Of a stretch of 64,000 bases of DNA, positions 22,458 through 33,659 are shown in pieces. The translations under genes and the position numbers were made by a program. Under the pieces are notes generated by a model. The model saw only the letters and a program-made list of their open reading frames with translations, made no database searches and was not told where the DNA came from. The stretch is from Echinarachnius parma (Eukaryota > Echinodermata > Echinoidea > Clypeasteroida > Echinarachniidae): positions 67,001 to 131,000 of the forward strand of contig JBAMJV010003291.1 in the NCBI GenBank assembly GCA_037951105.1, in the 5' to 3' direction. Numbering within the stretch: position 1 is the first letter of the stretch; each line of letters opens with the position of its first letter.

Positions 22458-22566
22458 CTTCCTCACCCTTTTATTTGTCATCATTATCATCGATGTTTTC
22501 TTCTTCTTGTTCATATCCAAACATCTTTCATATTCGTTATTGAGTACACGAATGAAACAAGTCCCG

Positions 22567-22858
22567 GGGGGTGTTTCACAAAGATCCTAAGTTGATCTTA
22601 GCACTAAGATGGTCTTAAATATTATGGAAAGCCATTAGTGTCTTGAAACAGTTTTATAAAAAGTTATGTTGAAATGCATAAAATGTTGATTCAAATCATA
22701 TATATTTTCTAAGAAAGTATATATGGTTTGAATCAACATTTTGTGCATTTCAACATAACTTTTACAAAAATGTTTCAAGACACTAATGGCTTTCCATAAT
22801 ATTTAAGACCATATTCTTAGTGCTAAGATCAACTTAGGATCTTTGTGAAACACCTCCC
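22567..22858. mobile_element. hairpin MITE, GGGTGTTTCACAAAG type (copy 1)
   Basis: Ends ggggtgtttcacaaagatcc and ggatctttgtgaaacacctc. Long arms continue inward through cctaagttgatcttagc and attatggaaagccattagtg to a centre near 22712 (ttctaagaaagtat). About 290 bp and nearly completely self-complementary. Confidence 0.85.
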
Positions 22859-22949
22859 TGTACTTTTGGTAGTATCAATGTCTGCTAATGTAATCATCGA
22901 ACTGAAAACGAGAAACACACTTTTTCCTGTAGATATTAGATTCCGAACA

Positions 22950-24100
22950 AAAATAAAGACATCATATTATGTATACTGGACAGTAATCAATCCGATTGCG
23001 AATGGATGTTAATGTTACAGACGAAGCACGCTTTTCAATCTAAACATGGAACTTAGAACGAGAACAAATGTTTTTCATTTCCCCATTTTATCATTAAGTT
23101 CTATTTGTTTGATATATTGAACGATGGGATATCAATAGTAATGTTACAGGCAAAAACACGTTTTGTTTGTTGGGATATTAAACTCGGAGTGAAAATAAAG
23201 ACTACAGAATAGCTGGCACAGAAATCAATCCGATTGCGATGTTACTGTAACAGGCGAAGCACGCTTTTTAATCTAAATATGGAACTTAGAACGAAAACAA
23301 AGCTTTTTAATTTCACACCTATCGTTTGATAAATTGAAAGACAGGATAGCAATATCAATGTTACAACGGGAAACCCGTTTTTTCTTTGGATATTAAACTC
23401 GGAACGAAAATAAAGACTACAAAAGTACTGGCACAGAAATCAATCCGATTGCGATGTATACTGTTACAGGCGAAGCACGCTTTTTAATCTACATAATGGA
23501 ACTTATATAGAACGAAAACAAAGGTTTTTAATTTCACACCTTATCATTAAGACCTATTGTTTGTACATTAAACGATGGGATAGCAACATTAAAGGAACTG
23601 CATCGTCGTGTCAGAGGAGTTCCACAGGTGGGCGCCATGTTGTGCGTAACAAAGCTTACATACGCTACATATGTGCGCGGGTGCCGCGCTTACGCACAAT
23701 TCCGCCTGGTTCGTAAGACATGGCGCTGTCTTGTTCGCATACCCGAACTTGAAGACGAAGTCACTGTAATCTTGGTAATGTTACAACAGGAAACACGTTT
23801 TCTTCTTTCGATATCGAATACTGAAATCGAAGACGAGCAGCATCCCGAATCAGTCTTGAAAATTAATCCACAACATTGCAATACTTCTTGTTCTTGTATA
23901 TACTTATTGGTACATACGGAAACACGTTTTTTTGTCTTAAAAATGAAACTCGAAATGCAACGAAATCGAAGACCTCTACATATCCGGAATCAGTTTTCAT
24001 GCCGGATATGTTATCCACGGCATTGCAATACAAATCGTAAACATACGGAAACACGTTTACTTCTTAAGAAATTAACATCCGAACTAAATCGAAGACCCAG
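22950..24100. repeat. tandem array of about 220-240 bp units, degenerating rightwards
   Basis: Units share caatccgattgcga (22988, 23227, 23444), gttacaggcgaagcacgctt and ggaacttagaacgaaaacaa. Half-unit variants (aggaaacacgtttt) continue to about 24060. A GC-richer foldback with cgccatgttgtgcgtaac / ttacgcacaattccgcc lies at 23630-23706. The long plus-strand frame at 23628-24347 crosses this array and repeats ETRF/ETRL, so it is not accepted as a gene. Confidence 0.65.
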
Positions 24101-24204
24101 ACATTATCCATGGGATGGCAATACTGTCAATACATATTGTAACAGATCGATGCATGTTCTTTTTCCATTTTGTTTCCTTTTAAAGAGTACAAAATGGAGG
24201 TTGT

Positions 24205-24968
24205 GTGGCACGATCGATAAAAGGCTAGGTTTCTTATCACGGGAGCCGAGTTCGAAACCAATCGCTGCCCTGGCATGTACGTCATTCTGCAAGGCGATTA
24301 ATCCACATTGCTACTCTCTGCCATTGAGTATAAACACGATAAATTGATACATCTTCAGGTTGCAATTAGCTCGTAGCGATTTATAAAGTAGAGCAGCTTG
24401 AGATAGTATGCTCCACAGGGAGTTGAGATGGTGCGCAAGATAATTATGCGGGTTTGCACTGTTAAGTAATAATGCGTCTCTGAATATGATACCTAGATTA
24501 CTATGCCCCGCGTCTAAAAAAAACTCTCCAAGAGTAAAAAATCCCCCAGTGACTTCACCTGTCAATCAATACTCAATAACTGAAAAGATTACCAATACAG
24601 GGTAGACTGCAACTTATCCCAAGGTGAGGGCTTGCTCACAATAGCATCACATGTTTGAATAATATTCGAACTGACACACTTTCAATTTCAATAGCAGTTG
24701 CTATGTCAGATAAGCTCAACCATGATTAGGACAAGAAAGCCGTTGATATTAGCTATTACATGGAAACTTGCAGTGCATGTTATTGTGAGCATGTTCTTTT
24801 GTAAGTATGTTGTTTATTATTGTATAATTTCCACAATTTTCATGCTATGCTACTGTTATATTTTTTATGTAACATAACAGTTTTAATCTATGGATTGTTT
24901 TAATGATTTCTAATTTGCAAATAAACCGAAATTCAATTAAATTCAATTAAATTCAATTCAATTCAATT
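24205..24968 (+). mobile_element. SINE/LINE-like composite: tRNA-like box and (AATTC)n tail
   Basis: Bases 24205-24260 resemble a tRNA-derived promoter with a B-box-like gagttcgaaacc. Downstream comes aaggcgattaatccacattg, a segment remembered from invertebrate SINEs. The 3' end at 24912-24968 is aaataaaccgaaattcaatt followed by repeats of aattc, typical of CR1/L2-type LINE and partner SINE tails. Whether this is one element or two adjacent ones is not settled. Confidence 0.45.
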
Positions 24969-24984
24969 CCGTGAGTCATATACA

Positions 24985-25105
24985 AATGATGTGCGTCGCC
25001 ATCTTGCGAACGCACTACGCACAGTGCGTAATGCATGCCGACATCGCTCAGTGTATACATTTTGTACGATATGCAGTGCGCACAAGATGGCGATCCGCGA
25101 TGTCG
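24985..25105. repeat. foldback with ...GCGCCATCTTGCG-type arms
   Basis: gcgtcgccatcttgcgaacgcac is mirrored by gtgcgcacaagatggcgatccgcg, with gcacagtgcgtaatgc between. About 120 bp, no coding signal. Confidence 0.55.
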
Positions 25106-25207
25106 CATCTTCACGCTTGACAGTCTTTAAACCCGTTCCCTTCGAGATGATGAAATATGCCAATAGACTTTGTACATAGCCCACCCGGGTCCCGTAAGCA
25201 ACGGGTG

Positions 25208-25390
25208 GAGTAGCCTTTTAACAAGGCGATCGCGTCTAAATGGCTGCGCTGCAGGAACGACTGAACGCGTGGTGGAGACTATCCGGCGAGTGGTGAAGCC
25301 ACGAGCAGAGAGTGTGCATAGTAGTCGCGCTGTCCAGTCGTTCCGTGCATTCAACTCAGCTCAGACGAGACAGGCTTGTCAAAAGACTAC
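25208..25390. repeat. dispersed foldback repeat (copy 2)
   Basis: Shares ctgcaggaacgactgaacgc, ggagactatcc, gtccagtcgttcc, gcattcaactcagc and ggcttgtcaaaag with 9706-9872 in the same order. Confidence 0.65.
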
Positions 25391-25915
25391 GGGTGGAGTG
25401 GAAATAGGGAAAGAGGTTACACAAGGCCACGGATGTATATATACGTGTATGTTGCGGTAAGATCAGTTATGATCCAACCTTGGATATGAGTATGCAGTAA
25501 TGGGGGTGCAATCATGCTTCGCTATCATTATTTTGACATTGCACTGGGCAATTGCATGTCACTATATTGTAGAGCTTCGACGTCAGACCAGAGATAGCGA
25601 TATTGCTTATACGAATGGACACATAAACATATAGCTAGTTGTATTAAAGATAAGATTGATTATAATGTAATGAACTAAAATCAGGCAAAAATACTTGAAA
25701 TATACGACCAAGGTCGATTATGGGTCCTATCGGCCTCAGGCATGGCGGGACGAATGTAAAAAGCAATTTAGAGGGACCACACACAGTCATGTACACACAA
25801 AAAGAAAAGTAAACAATCATTGCTTTGTAGCACAAGAACTCTGCGCAAAGCTTTTTAAATTTGAAAATTGTATAAAATGTGGACTGCGATATTCAATGAA
25901 GGGGGCGACAGTCAG

Positions 25916-26388
25916 CGTGTTCACACACAAACATTTTCATCCCTTAATCATGACTAAAGAATAATGACTAAGGAACCATGACTAAAGAATCATGATTAAA
26001 CCAAACGTTCACACACACCAAGCCAATATTCCACAACAACTGACTTCCGGGTGGCTTCCAGGTGCATCGAACACCAGGTCTCCCTAGGGCCCCCTAGGGC
26101 CCTGTGTGCGCGAACGTTCACGTTAAGCCACGCCCAGTTAGTTACGAGTCGTATAGCTAACCATGATTAAGCGAGAAATCCTTGTTCACACACAAAATGG
26201 GCGTGATTATATAGTCAGCTCTCGTACGAAACGACAATAAAACCTGTGTTTCGTTAGTCATCACTAACGATACGTCGTTTCGTTAGTAAGCGTTCAGACA
26301 CACGAATTTTTAATGAGCAGCTGATTCTATAGTCAGCTGCTGATTCTTTAGTCATGATTAAGGGATGAAAATTGTGTGTGTGAACACG
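25916..26388. mobile_element. MITE with CGTGTTCACACAC ends
   Basis: Left end cgtgttcacacacaaac; right end gtgtgtgtgaacacg. Subterminal arms tttcatcccttaatcatgac / gtcatgattaagggatgaaa. The interior carries further copies of tgactaa and gaatcatgatt. About 473 bp. Confidence 0.75.
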
Positions 26389-26727
26389 GGGAGTATTGGG
26401 GATGGCGGTTGACAGACTGAGGTTACAGAACAAAAAATCATAAGGCAGAAGAGACTATCAAAAAAACGACCTTGAAAATATGATTTTGTCTATCGTCATG
26501 AAATTCCTGGTAGCAGTTTCAATCAAATACATCTATTGTCAACGTGAACTGGTGAAAGTGGGTGGAATCTGATACTAGATAAGCATGATCACTTTTTTTT
26601 CCTTCCAAATTTTGGAGACGATGCTTTCTGAAAATTGTCTAGGCGAGACAACGCGTAACCGCAACATCTGTCACATCGATTGACATAGACTGCATTGATG
26701 AGAGTCGAGAAGGATTGCAGATGACCG

Positions 26728-27152
26728 TTAAAGGGTACCACCACCCAAAAATAATATTCTTATAAATGAAAGGTAACAATCTTTTTTAGTCCATTCCATC
26801 AACAAATTCAGACAAATATGTTTCCAGACAAAAATATATAATTGGAAACGCATCACCATTCTAAAGCATGCGTTCATGGATCTGCATGTACGAAGACTAC
26901 CTTTGTCCAGAGCGAACGAATCGTCCGGGATTCTATTGTCTCAAAACGTACGCGTGAACAGAATTGGCGCACTCGCAAATTTTGGCGCGTACGGAACCAT
27001 GAAATAATACTGGTTCCGTAAGTGGTGGTAATTAATTGCATTGTTTATGACTTACACAACCCTTTGCAAAATGTTGGGTATCTATTTGATATCGCAAAAC
27101 GGTACCAAAACATGTAAGTATGTGTTGTTCTTTACCTGGTGGTCCCCTTTAA
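26728..27152. mobile_element. TTAA-flanked MITE (family 3, copy 2)
   Basis: Left end TTAAAGGGTACCACCACCC; right end CCTGGTGGTCCCCTTTAA. Related to 14336-14758 over its whole length. Confidence 0.82.
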
Positions 27153-27173
27153 CGTCATACATGGGCCATTCTT

Positions 27174-27590
27174 GGTCACGTGTGTGACCCAAAACATGAC
27201 ACATTTTGAAATGGGATGCTTATATTTCAGTAAGTATGAGACTATAATGATTTTTACTTCATATGTGACTTGAATATGGTGTAGTCTTTCAAACTTAACA
27301 CAAAAGATTTTATAAGGATTACGTAACTCAATGTCAGAGGTCAAATGGCATGGGTCACGTGTGTGACTTCGCACGGAGCGCTTTTTTCATAACTAAATTT
27401 CATTTGGAAAATTCTTTAAAATATGAATAGCTATAATGTTCATCTTATTACCAGAGAAGTACTATACATTTGTAAGTACAACAATAGCAATGAATGAGAA
27501 TTATATCAAACCGTTGTTTTTTATAGTACTTAATTATGTGGCAACGTCTGGTCACGTGTGTGACATTTTGGGGTGGTCACGTGTGTGACA
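27174..27590. promoter_or_regulatory. four copies of an E-box palindrome-like word
   Basis: GGTCACGTGTGTGAC occurs at 27174-27188, 27353-27367, 27550-27564 and 27575-27589. Each contains the CACGTG E-box core and a flanking GTCAC/GTGAC inverted pair. The surrounding sequence is AT-rich and not obviously duplicated. E-boxes of this type are bound by bHLH-zip factors, but function here is only a possibility; a decayed tandem repeat is the alternative. Confidence 0.35.
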
Positions 27591-27599
27591 TGTACAATA

Positions 27600-28437
27600 T
27601 GAATGGAAAAATGGGAATTTTATAATATCGGGTTTAGAAAAGAATGAAAGGTTGAATTTTTACAAAGTTGGTATCAACCTGTACAGGAAAGTGAGAAGAA
27701 TGAGCTTGCTAATTATCCTTTTGATATCTTGATTATTTTCTGAATTATGATTATTAGAAAAATATTGAAATATGTAAATTTATGCAAATGAGTAAAAAAG
27801 TTTCATTTTAAACTTCAAATCATGTATTTCATGAAACTTTACACATGGATCATTCCAAATATGGAACAAAACTACAGAAAAATAAAACTTCAATTTTTCC
27901 GAAAAAGTTTCACTTTTCAAGGAATGGCCCACATACAGATAGACATTGATGTATACAGACAGGCAAAACATGTTATAGATGTTGTTGTTGTAAATATACA
28001 GACTGTATTGATGAGAAAACTAAAAACAAACAAAAGGGTAAGGCAAATTATACAAGTGACATGTCACACAAATATATATCAGCCCTTAATTATATAACTT
28101 TCGGTTGAAGTTGTTTTATTTTGTTTGGGGGGGTAGGGTGGTTGAGCGTCGGAGGGGTTACATTTCCCTGGACATTACGTGAGCAAAACAACATATCCCA
28201 ACATTTGACAAAAACTGAGACAGACGGGATGAAAGAATGTGCATTACTATCAGGTCAATGCGTGGGTTACATGACTGTTTTTGTTGATGTTATATGTTGC
28301 TTTGATTTGTATCAGTCAATATGGCTAGTTGTTACAAGTCTTCATGAAATGAGACAGTTTGCAGACAATGTGGAGAAAAAAAACGAGGGAGGGTTTTTAA
28401 AAATGTTGCTTAAAATACGTCAGCCTTTGGTTCTATA
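27600..28437. other. intronic sequence with no gene
   Basis: AT-rich; short open frames at 27822-28097 and 28121-28441 have no recognisable domain. A short inverted repeat is formed by gaaactttacac... and gaaaaagtttcactttt. Nothing else seen. Confidence 0.4.
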
Positions 28438-28833
28438 TTAAAGGGACTTAGTAACATTGTCCAAATCCTCAAAATAAAATTGTAATTCTAGCGGTTCCTT
28501 TATACCTTGTTGTATTCGTATTAACAATAAAATCATGGGACAGCTTTCGGTTTTTCAAATTTCCCTTTCATTACAAAGATATGTATGATTGAAGTATTTA
28601 GATAAGAAAATCTCCGGGCGAGATTTTCATCCCTGTACAAAGTGAATGCAGTGAGTTGGTGAATATCACCCAATATCACTTTGCATTTTCGCTCATTACT
28701 TGGCCATATATTGTCCATTTGACCTGAAATTTTCACACAATACCCTGAGGACATATGAGATAACAACAGTATACATTGCATCAACCATTCATCAGTTTTT
28801 GCACATCTCAACAAAGTTACTAGATCCCTTTAA
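28438..28833. mobile_element. TTAA-flanked MITE (family 1), full length
   Basis: Left TTAAAGGGACTTAGTAACAT; right CAAAGTTACTAGATCCCTTTAA. The interior matches 18276-18665 closely. The right TTAA is shared with the large element that starts at 28830. Confidence 0.85.
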
Positions 28834-31437
28834 AGATTGTCCGGAATCGTAAATCAGACGCGCGGCGTCATCTGGTAAACGTCTTGCGCGCGGTGTGCAA
28901 TACATATTATGTCCACACGGTAAAAGCCAATCTTGAAGTTATCTTGTAGTTATCTTGTGGTCAGGGGTGTCGATCCGTTTTTGAGATTGGGGGGGGCGAA
29001 ATTTGAAAATGTTTCCAGAGTGACCACTGAGAGAGCTAAAAGCCCCACATTGGCATGCCCGGAAGTTTTATTATGCGCTCATTGAAAGTGTCTTGATGTC
29101 TCACAGACCTGACTTTGGGGGGCACCCACATTTGGGGACAATAACGGAGCCCCCGGAAGCTTTTAGATTTCAGACATTTGCTCCTAGCATGGGTGTTAAA
29201 ATTGTATAAAATAGTGAACCTACTCATAACGTATTTTTAAAGGGCATAGCGAGGAAAAGACTCAGCTTTCCATGAGATGGATCCACGTGATCATGTATAC
29301 TATAGATCCATCGATATAGTCTAGGGCATTGGGCTCCCATGAAACTAAGCAAGGGCATCAACAATTTCTCAAAAGTGTAGGGGTGACATTGCGAGGAAGC
29401 GAAGCGACCGAGCGGGGGAGGGTGTGGGAGGGGGTGTCCCCCTCCCACAGTAGGGAGCTTTTGTATTTTTGGGCGTGAAATTGTGCGATTTGGTGCACAC
29501 CTGAGACAGAAATTTCACGTAATATGAAGTATATAGGTATGGAACCAAACATACATAATGACAAAGGGAGGGGGACAATCTGCTCCTTTTTAAAATGTGG
29601 GGGGACATGATATTCCAATTTGATTTGCGTTCAGCGCATATGTACCGAGATTATTTTATTTTCTGTGACGGTGTGCTATCTATAGATGAGGGTTTAATAA
29701 ACTTCGTTTGAGGTGTGCTTTTGAGAAATTACGCTGCCCAACACATTTCAAAAGGTGAGTTCCCGCAACCCAAATGAAACTTGCAATATGAGAAACTGTA
29801 TGCGCGCGAAGCGCGCGGCAAAAAAAAGATTTACAGTCCTTTTCAAACTAAAAAACGGCTATTTTGAAGATTAATTATTGATAAATGTGTCTTTCCCCTC
29901 TTTGGCATTATATCACTCGATTTTTTTCTTCCTAATTTTCGGAATTATTGGGGGGGGGGGCGAAATGATATGTTCGCCCCCCCAATATTTCCATTGGGGG
30001 GGGGGGGGGCGACCGCCCCCCCTGCCCCCCCAGGATCGACACCCCTGCTTGTGGTTTGCAATTTTAAAGGTATCTTGTAAGTATCTTGTAGTTTGCGCCC
30101 GTTTGGACACGCTAAACGGGCGCTAAACTCGTAGTTATCTTGTAGTTGCAAAACTACAAGATTGCGCGCATTGCAAACTTGTAGTTATCTTGTGGTTTGC
30201 AAACCACAATACAAGATAACTACAAGCAAAGACGCTTAATGGAAAGACCGACCACTGTGCAATTATCCTGTACAACGTGAATGGGCAGAGCGCGATGTAC
30301 AAAATTAACACGCACTTTGATACGCAGGCTTTTCATTATGACGTCACAATAACAATGTTTACCTTGCCTGACTTAAAATAACTTCAAGATGACGTGATAA
30401 AGTTTGACGACCCTAAATTTGCATATCGCGCGTGAAATTTGCTTTGCGCACAATTTGCGCGTACAATTATAAAGAATTAAATAAAGACAGTGCGCGGACT
30501 GAGCGCGCATTAACATTATAACACGCGAGTAGCCATTGCCATTTTTCTCTACACGGTAATAAATCTTTAAATTAAAAAAATATGTTTCTCACAGCTTTGA
30601 TTTCAATTGTAAAATCGCTATCGACTATAATTTTTCAATATTTTTCTTATCATGAGGATAATATTAATTCTACATAAAAACATATTCCTATAGGTTACTA
30701 AGGTCGACACTTAAGCTGTTGCTCAATCTTCATGCTAGCCTGATTTGCCGAGTATTTGTAAGTACAGTTTGATCCTTATTTTCTTTTAAATTCTTACTAA
30801 AGAATGGAACTGAATTTCCAAAAAAAGCAATCGTCTATAATTTTAAAATGTTTTTTTATTAATAAAAATGACACAAATACAGTGATATAATAAATTTCAT
30901 ATGGCTACTAAGCTCTAGGCTTAAGCTCGATTTGAATCTTCATTCTGTTTGAAGGGACATCGCTGCGCGACCGCCAGTGAGCTGTCTTGTAATTCTACAG
31001 TCTTTGCTACAAGATAACGACAAGATTGTGCGCAGAATGAGCGCGCGATGACCGCGCGAATCCGCGCAGTCTAGTTTTTTTACCGTTTGGACACGATCAA
31101 CCACGAGACTCGTAGTTTGGGTTGACCTCATGTCCAAAATATGCTTCCGGTGTGAAAACAAGTCAAGTGAGTGCGCGTGACCTCAAATGAGAAAGGCGCG
31201 CACACTACTTCTGGTTTTAATTCTTAAGAGTTGCAACTCTCGAGAATTGGCATCGTTTGGACATACATTTTGCAATTCTCGAGAGTCGCAATTCTTAAGA
31301 ATTGCAACTCTCGAGAATTGGCTTTTACCATGTGGACACGACTATTGAATCAGTGTTATGCAGTGCGCGCCAACTAGCCACGTTCAAAATGGCGACCAGC
31401 GCTGTACATATCATCCCCACGCTTGATCATCTTTAAA
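28830..31437. mobile_element. large TTAA-bounded repeat with internal TATCTTGTAGTT words, split by a hAT-like element
   Basis: Begins TTAAAGATTGTCCGGAATCG and ends TTGATCATCTTTAA. The interior repeats atcttgtagttatcttgt in both orientations (28935-28960, 30070-30230, 31000-31030), gtttggacacg (30103, 31083, 31250-like, 31340) and foldbacks of gcaattctcgagagt / actctcgagaattgc. A partly deleted relative is at 9306. The hAT-like element at 28962-30047 is inserted in it. Confidence 0.55.
28962..30047. mobile_element. hAT-like non-autonomous element with perfect 8-bp target duplication
   Basis: Ends CAGGGGTGTCGATCC and GGATCGACACCCCTG form perfect 15-base terminal inverted repeats. The flanking direct repeats are CTTGTGGT at 28954-28961 and 30048-30055. 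CAGGG...CCCTG ends and 8-bp duplications are hallmarks of hAT elements. G/C runs lie next to the ends (28989-28998; 29950-30030). The middle (29390-29530) contains a unit resembling the 190-bp array of 19081-20547 in the opposite orientation (gaggaagcgaagcgaccgag; ctcccaca). No transposase frame was found. Confidence 0.92.
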
Positions 31438-31639
31438 GGGTATAGGGTGCCAAGGCACTTCAACGAATTGAGTTCAAAGACTAAACTAGTTAGGATTTAC
31501 GTGCGAGTTCGATTCACACGCATTACTTTCTCTTGCTCAGGATGATTGTATGCTGCAGAATCAAAAACGTTTTTACCCAAGTGTTAGAAGCATCTTCATT
31601 GACAGATAGATTGTTCAGCATGATGCCTTACGAGGAACG

Positions 31640-31835
31640 GAGTGTATACCGAGACGGACCAGCGATTGTGACAAGTGTTTGACAAGTTCTAACATCGGGA
31701 AACTGACCAGACATATATGATATAATTGACAATGAACAAAGAAAATCGAGTTTCCCCACCGGATTCGGACCCGAGACCTCTTGATTGCTAGACCAGTACT
31801 CTACCAACTGAGCTAGAAAGCCCTCGTACTGGTTG
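31640..31835 (-). mobile_element. tRNA-derived repeat, AGC-anticodon-like (copy A)
   Basis: On the minus strand a tRNA-like head starts ggctttctagctcagttggt (A box) and ends gggtccgaatccggtg (B box), with ctagcaa at the anticodon loop. The anticodon stem does not pair well, so a working tRNA is unlikely. Similarity to copy B extends past the tRNA head in both directions (aacaaccag before; catatatgtctggtcag after), as in a SINE. Confidence 0.65.
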
Positions 31836-31984
31836 TTCGTTCTTGAAACTTTTGTCAATGCTCATGATTGTCAGAAGCTATTGTAAACCCGACACAAGCC
31901 TTGGCAAACCCGAAATATAACTAACAAACTTGAGGATATGTGCGAGGGATCACCGAAGTGATGCAGCTTTTGTATATTTTCTTT

Positions 31985-32140
31985 GTCAATCATAGGGCAA
32001 ACTGTCTAGAAATACATGGTATAAATTAATATGAGCACATAAAACGTGCCTTCACGGGAATGGAACCCGTGACCTCCGGATTGCTAGAACGGTGCTCTAC
32101 CAGGTGAGCTAGAAAGCTCTTGTGGTGGTTGTCCGTCCCT
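31985..32140 (-). mobile_element. tRNA-derived repeat, AGC-anticodon-like (copy B)
   Basis: Minus strand: gagctttctagctcacctgg (A box), ctagcaa at the loop and cgggttccattcccgtg (T arm, well paired). The anticodon stem has two mismatches. Homologous to copy A about 300 bp away in the same orientation, including non-tRNA flanks. Confidence 0.65.
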
Positions 32141-32144
32141 ATAT

Positions 32145-32875
32145 ACTCTTTATATAAGGGAACAGCAGTGCTTCATGTTGTGCGTTTCATTGCATGAGGC
32201 AACTAGACAGAGTGCACTCACGGAGTGCATGCCTCCGCAAACGCTCGAGGACTGCGCAGGCGCAGAACACACTAACATACGAACAGACGAACAAACGGGA
32301 CCGAAAACATAACCTCCTTTGCGGAGGTAATAAGACAAAGTTAAGTTCAAGGATACGGGGGTAAGGTTATGTTAGCGGTAAATGTATGTTTTTTGTTTCT
32401 ATCAAAGGTTAACAAAATAAGTATTCTTTGAATTATAACGTGGCTGGTGGAAAGAACAGTCGTGCATGCAAAGGTTTGCATGAACAACTCGCAATCCTGC
32501 TTAACCCTTAGGAAACCAGAGTCATTCAGATATATTGACAATGTTTGTATCGACGATGGATTTTTGCCCCACCAGCATAATTGCGTAGACCCTATTGAAG
32601 TTGGCCTCTGACTCCAATGAAGCACGGGGAGACCTTCCGCTTCGTATACCAAACCAAACACATTTGCATCCCTGTTTTGGTATTTGTGAAATTATCATGC
32701 ACAAGACTGCGGTTGCCCAAGATGAAACTGAAGCTTGCGACAATAATATAGGCGCGACAGGGATTGCATGAGATTAGCTGCAGTTTAGCGCAAGTGTCCA
32801 AAATTTTGAATTATTATTCATACTGTGAAACTGCAGTATCTGCCCTAATTCAAACATCTTCAGAGGTGGGGACAA
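32145..32875. other. intronic sequence with no recognised gene
   Basis: Overlapping minus-strand frames between 32347 and 32801 could be one decayed coding sequence with a frameshift, but no domain was recognised. Nothing else supported. Confidence 0.3.
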
Positions 32876-32877
32876 AC

Positions 32878-33165
32878 AATGGCGTACCCAGGATTTTGTC
32901 AAGGGGGGGGGGGGTTATTTTGTCGACCAAAATGTTCGAGGGGAGGGGGGGGGGGGGGTGTCTGTTGAGTATTTTCGAGGGGGGTGTCCGTATACAATTT
33001 TCGAAGCCCAGGCCGCGAATGTTCACAATTTGTTGACAGGTCCGTCAACAAATTTTGAGCCGAGACCGCTACAAATTGGACCAGTTATAAGTAATGGGGT
33101 AAAGGGGGTGGGGGTGGGGGGGGGGGGGGGGGGGTTACCCCCCCCCCCCCCCCCCTGGGTAGGCC
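32878..33165. mobile_element. probable poly-G/poly-C element
   Basis: Begins atggcgtacccaggatttt and ends cctgggtaggcctatgcc, each next to G or C runs (32904-32914, 32940-32958, 33110-33155). Similar to the ends of other G-run elements here, but no target duplication was found. Confidence 0.45.
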
Positions 33166-33492
33166 TATGCCTATGTGACAGAGACCTCTTACACGATGTA
33201 ACTTGTTTGTGTTGCAGTGCTAGAGAGCGGAAGTTGCATCGTGTTTCATGCCGTGAAACAGCAAAATGTCTCCTTGTGAGAGACTGGCTTTATAAACTCC
33301 CCTTTTCACGGAACAACGATAATGTTTCATGCGCCTGACATTACCGATTTGAACAGCGACATGATTGTAGCTTCTTCACCATTTGTTTGTAATGAAATGA
33401 AATACTATAGAAAATGTTTACATTAGACTGGGAGAAGCTTCGCTTCACCGAACTGACCAAACAATTCACACTTCCCTTCTAAAAAGATCGAA

Positions 33493-33657
33493 TAGACCGC
33501 TTCTGTAATGTATGCAAATAATAGCTTAACAATAGTAACTAGGTCCGGCAAGCTAAGTTTGCCGGAGCTTGCCGGACCTAGTTACTATTGTTAAGCTTGC
33601 CAACGGGGAGTCTGACGTCATACGCATATTATTTGCATACATTACTGAAACGGTCTA
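33493..33657. mobile_element. 165-bp hairpin MITE with TA flanks
   Basis: Ends TA|GACCGCTTCTGTAATG and CATTACTGAAACGGTC|TA. Inner arms caatagtaactaggtccggc / gccggacctagttactattg meet at a short loop. Arms include tatgcaaataat / attatttgcata. Confidence 0.82.
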
Positions 33658-33659
33658 TA

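Noticed and set aside
23628-24347. 239-codon plus-strand frame
   Set aside because: Lies over a decaying tandem array, has no recognised domain, and its protein repeats follow the DNA repeats.
32347-32801. Overlapping minus-strand frames suggesting a frameshifted receptor-like fragment
   Set aside because: No motif can be recognised and no second exon is nearby.
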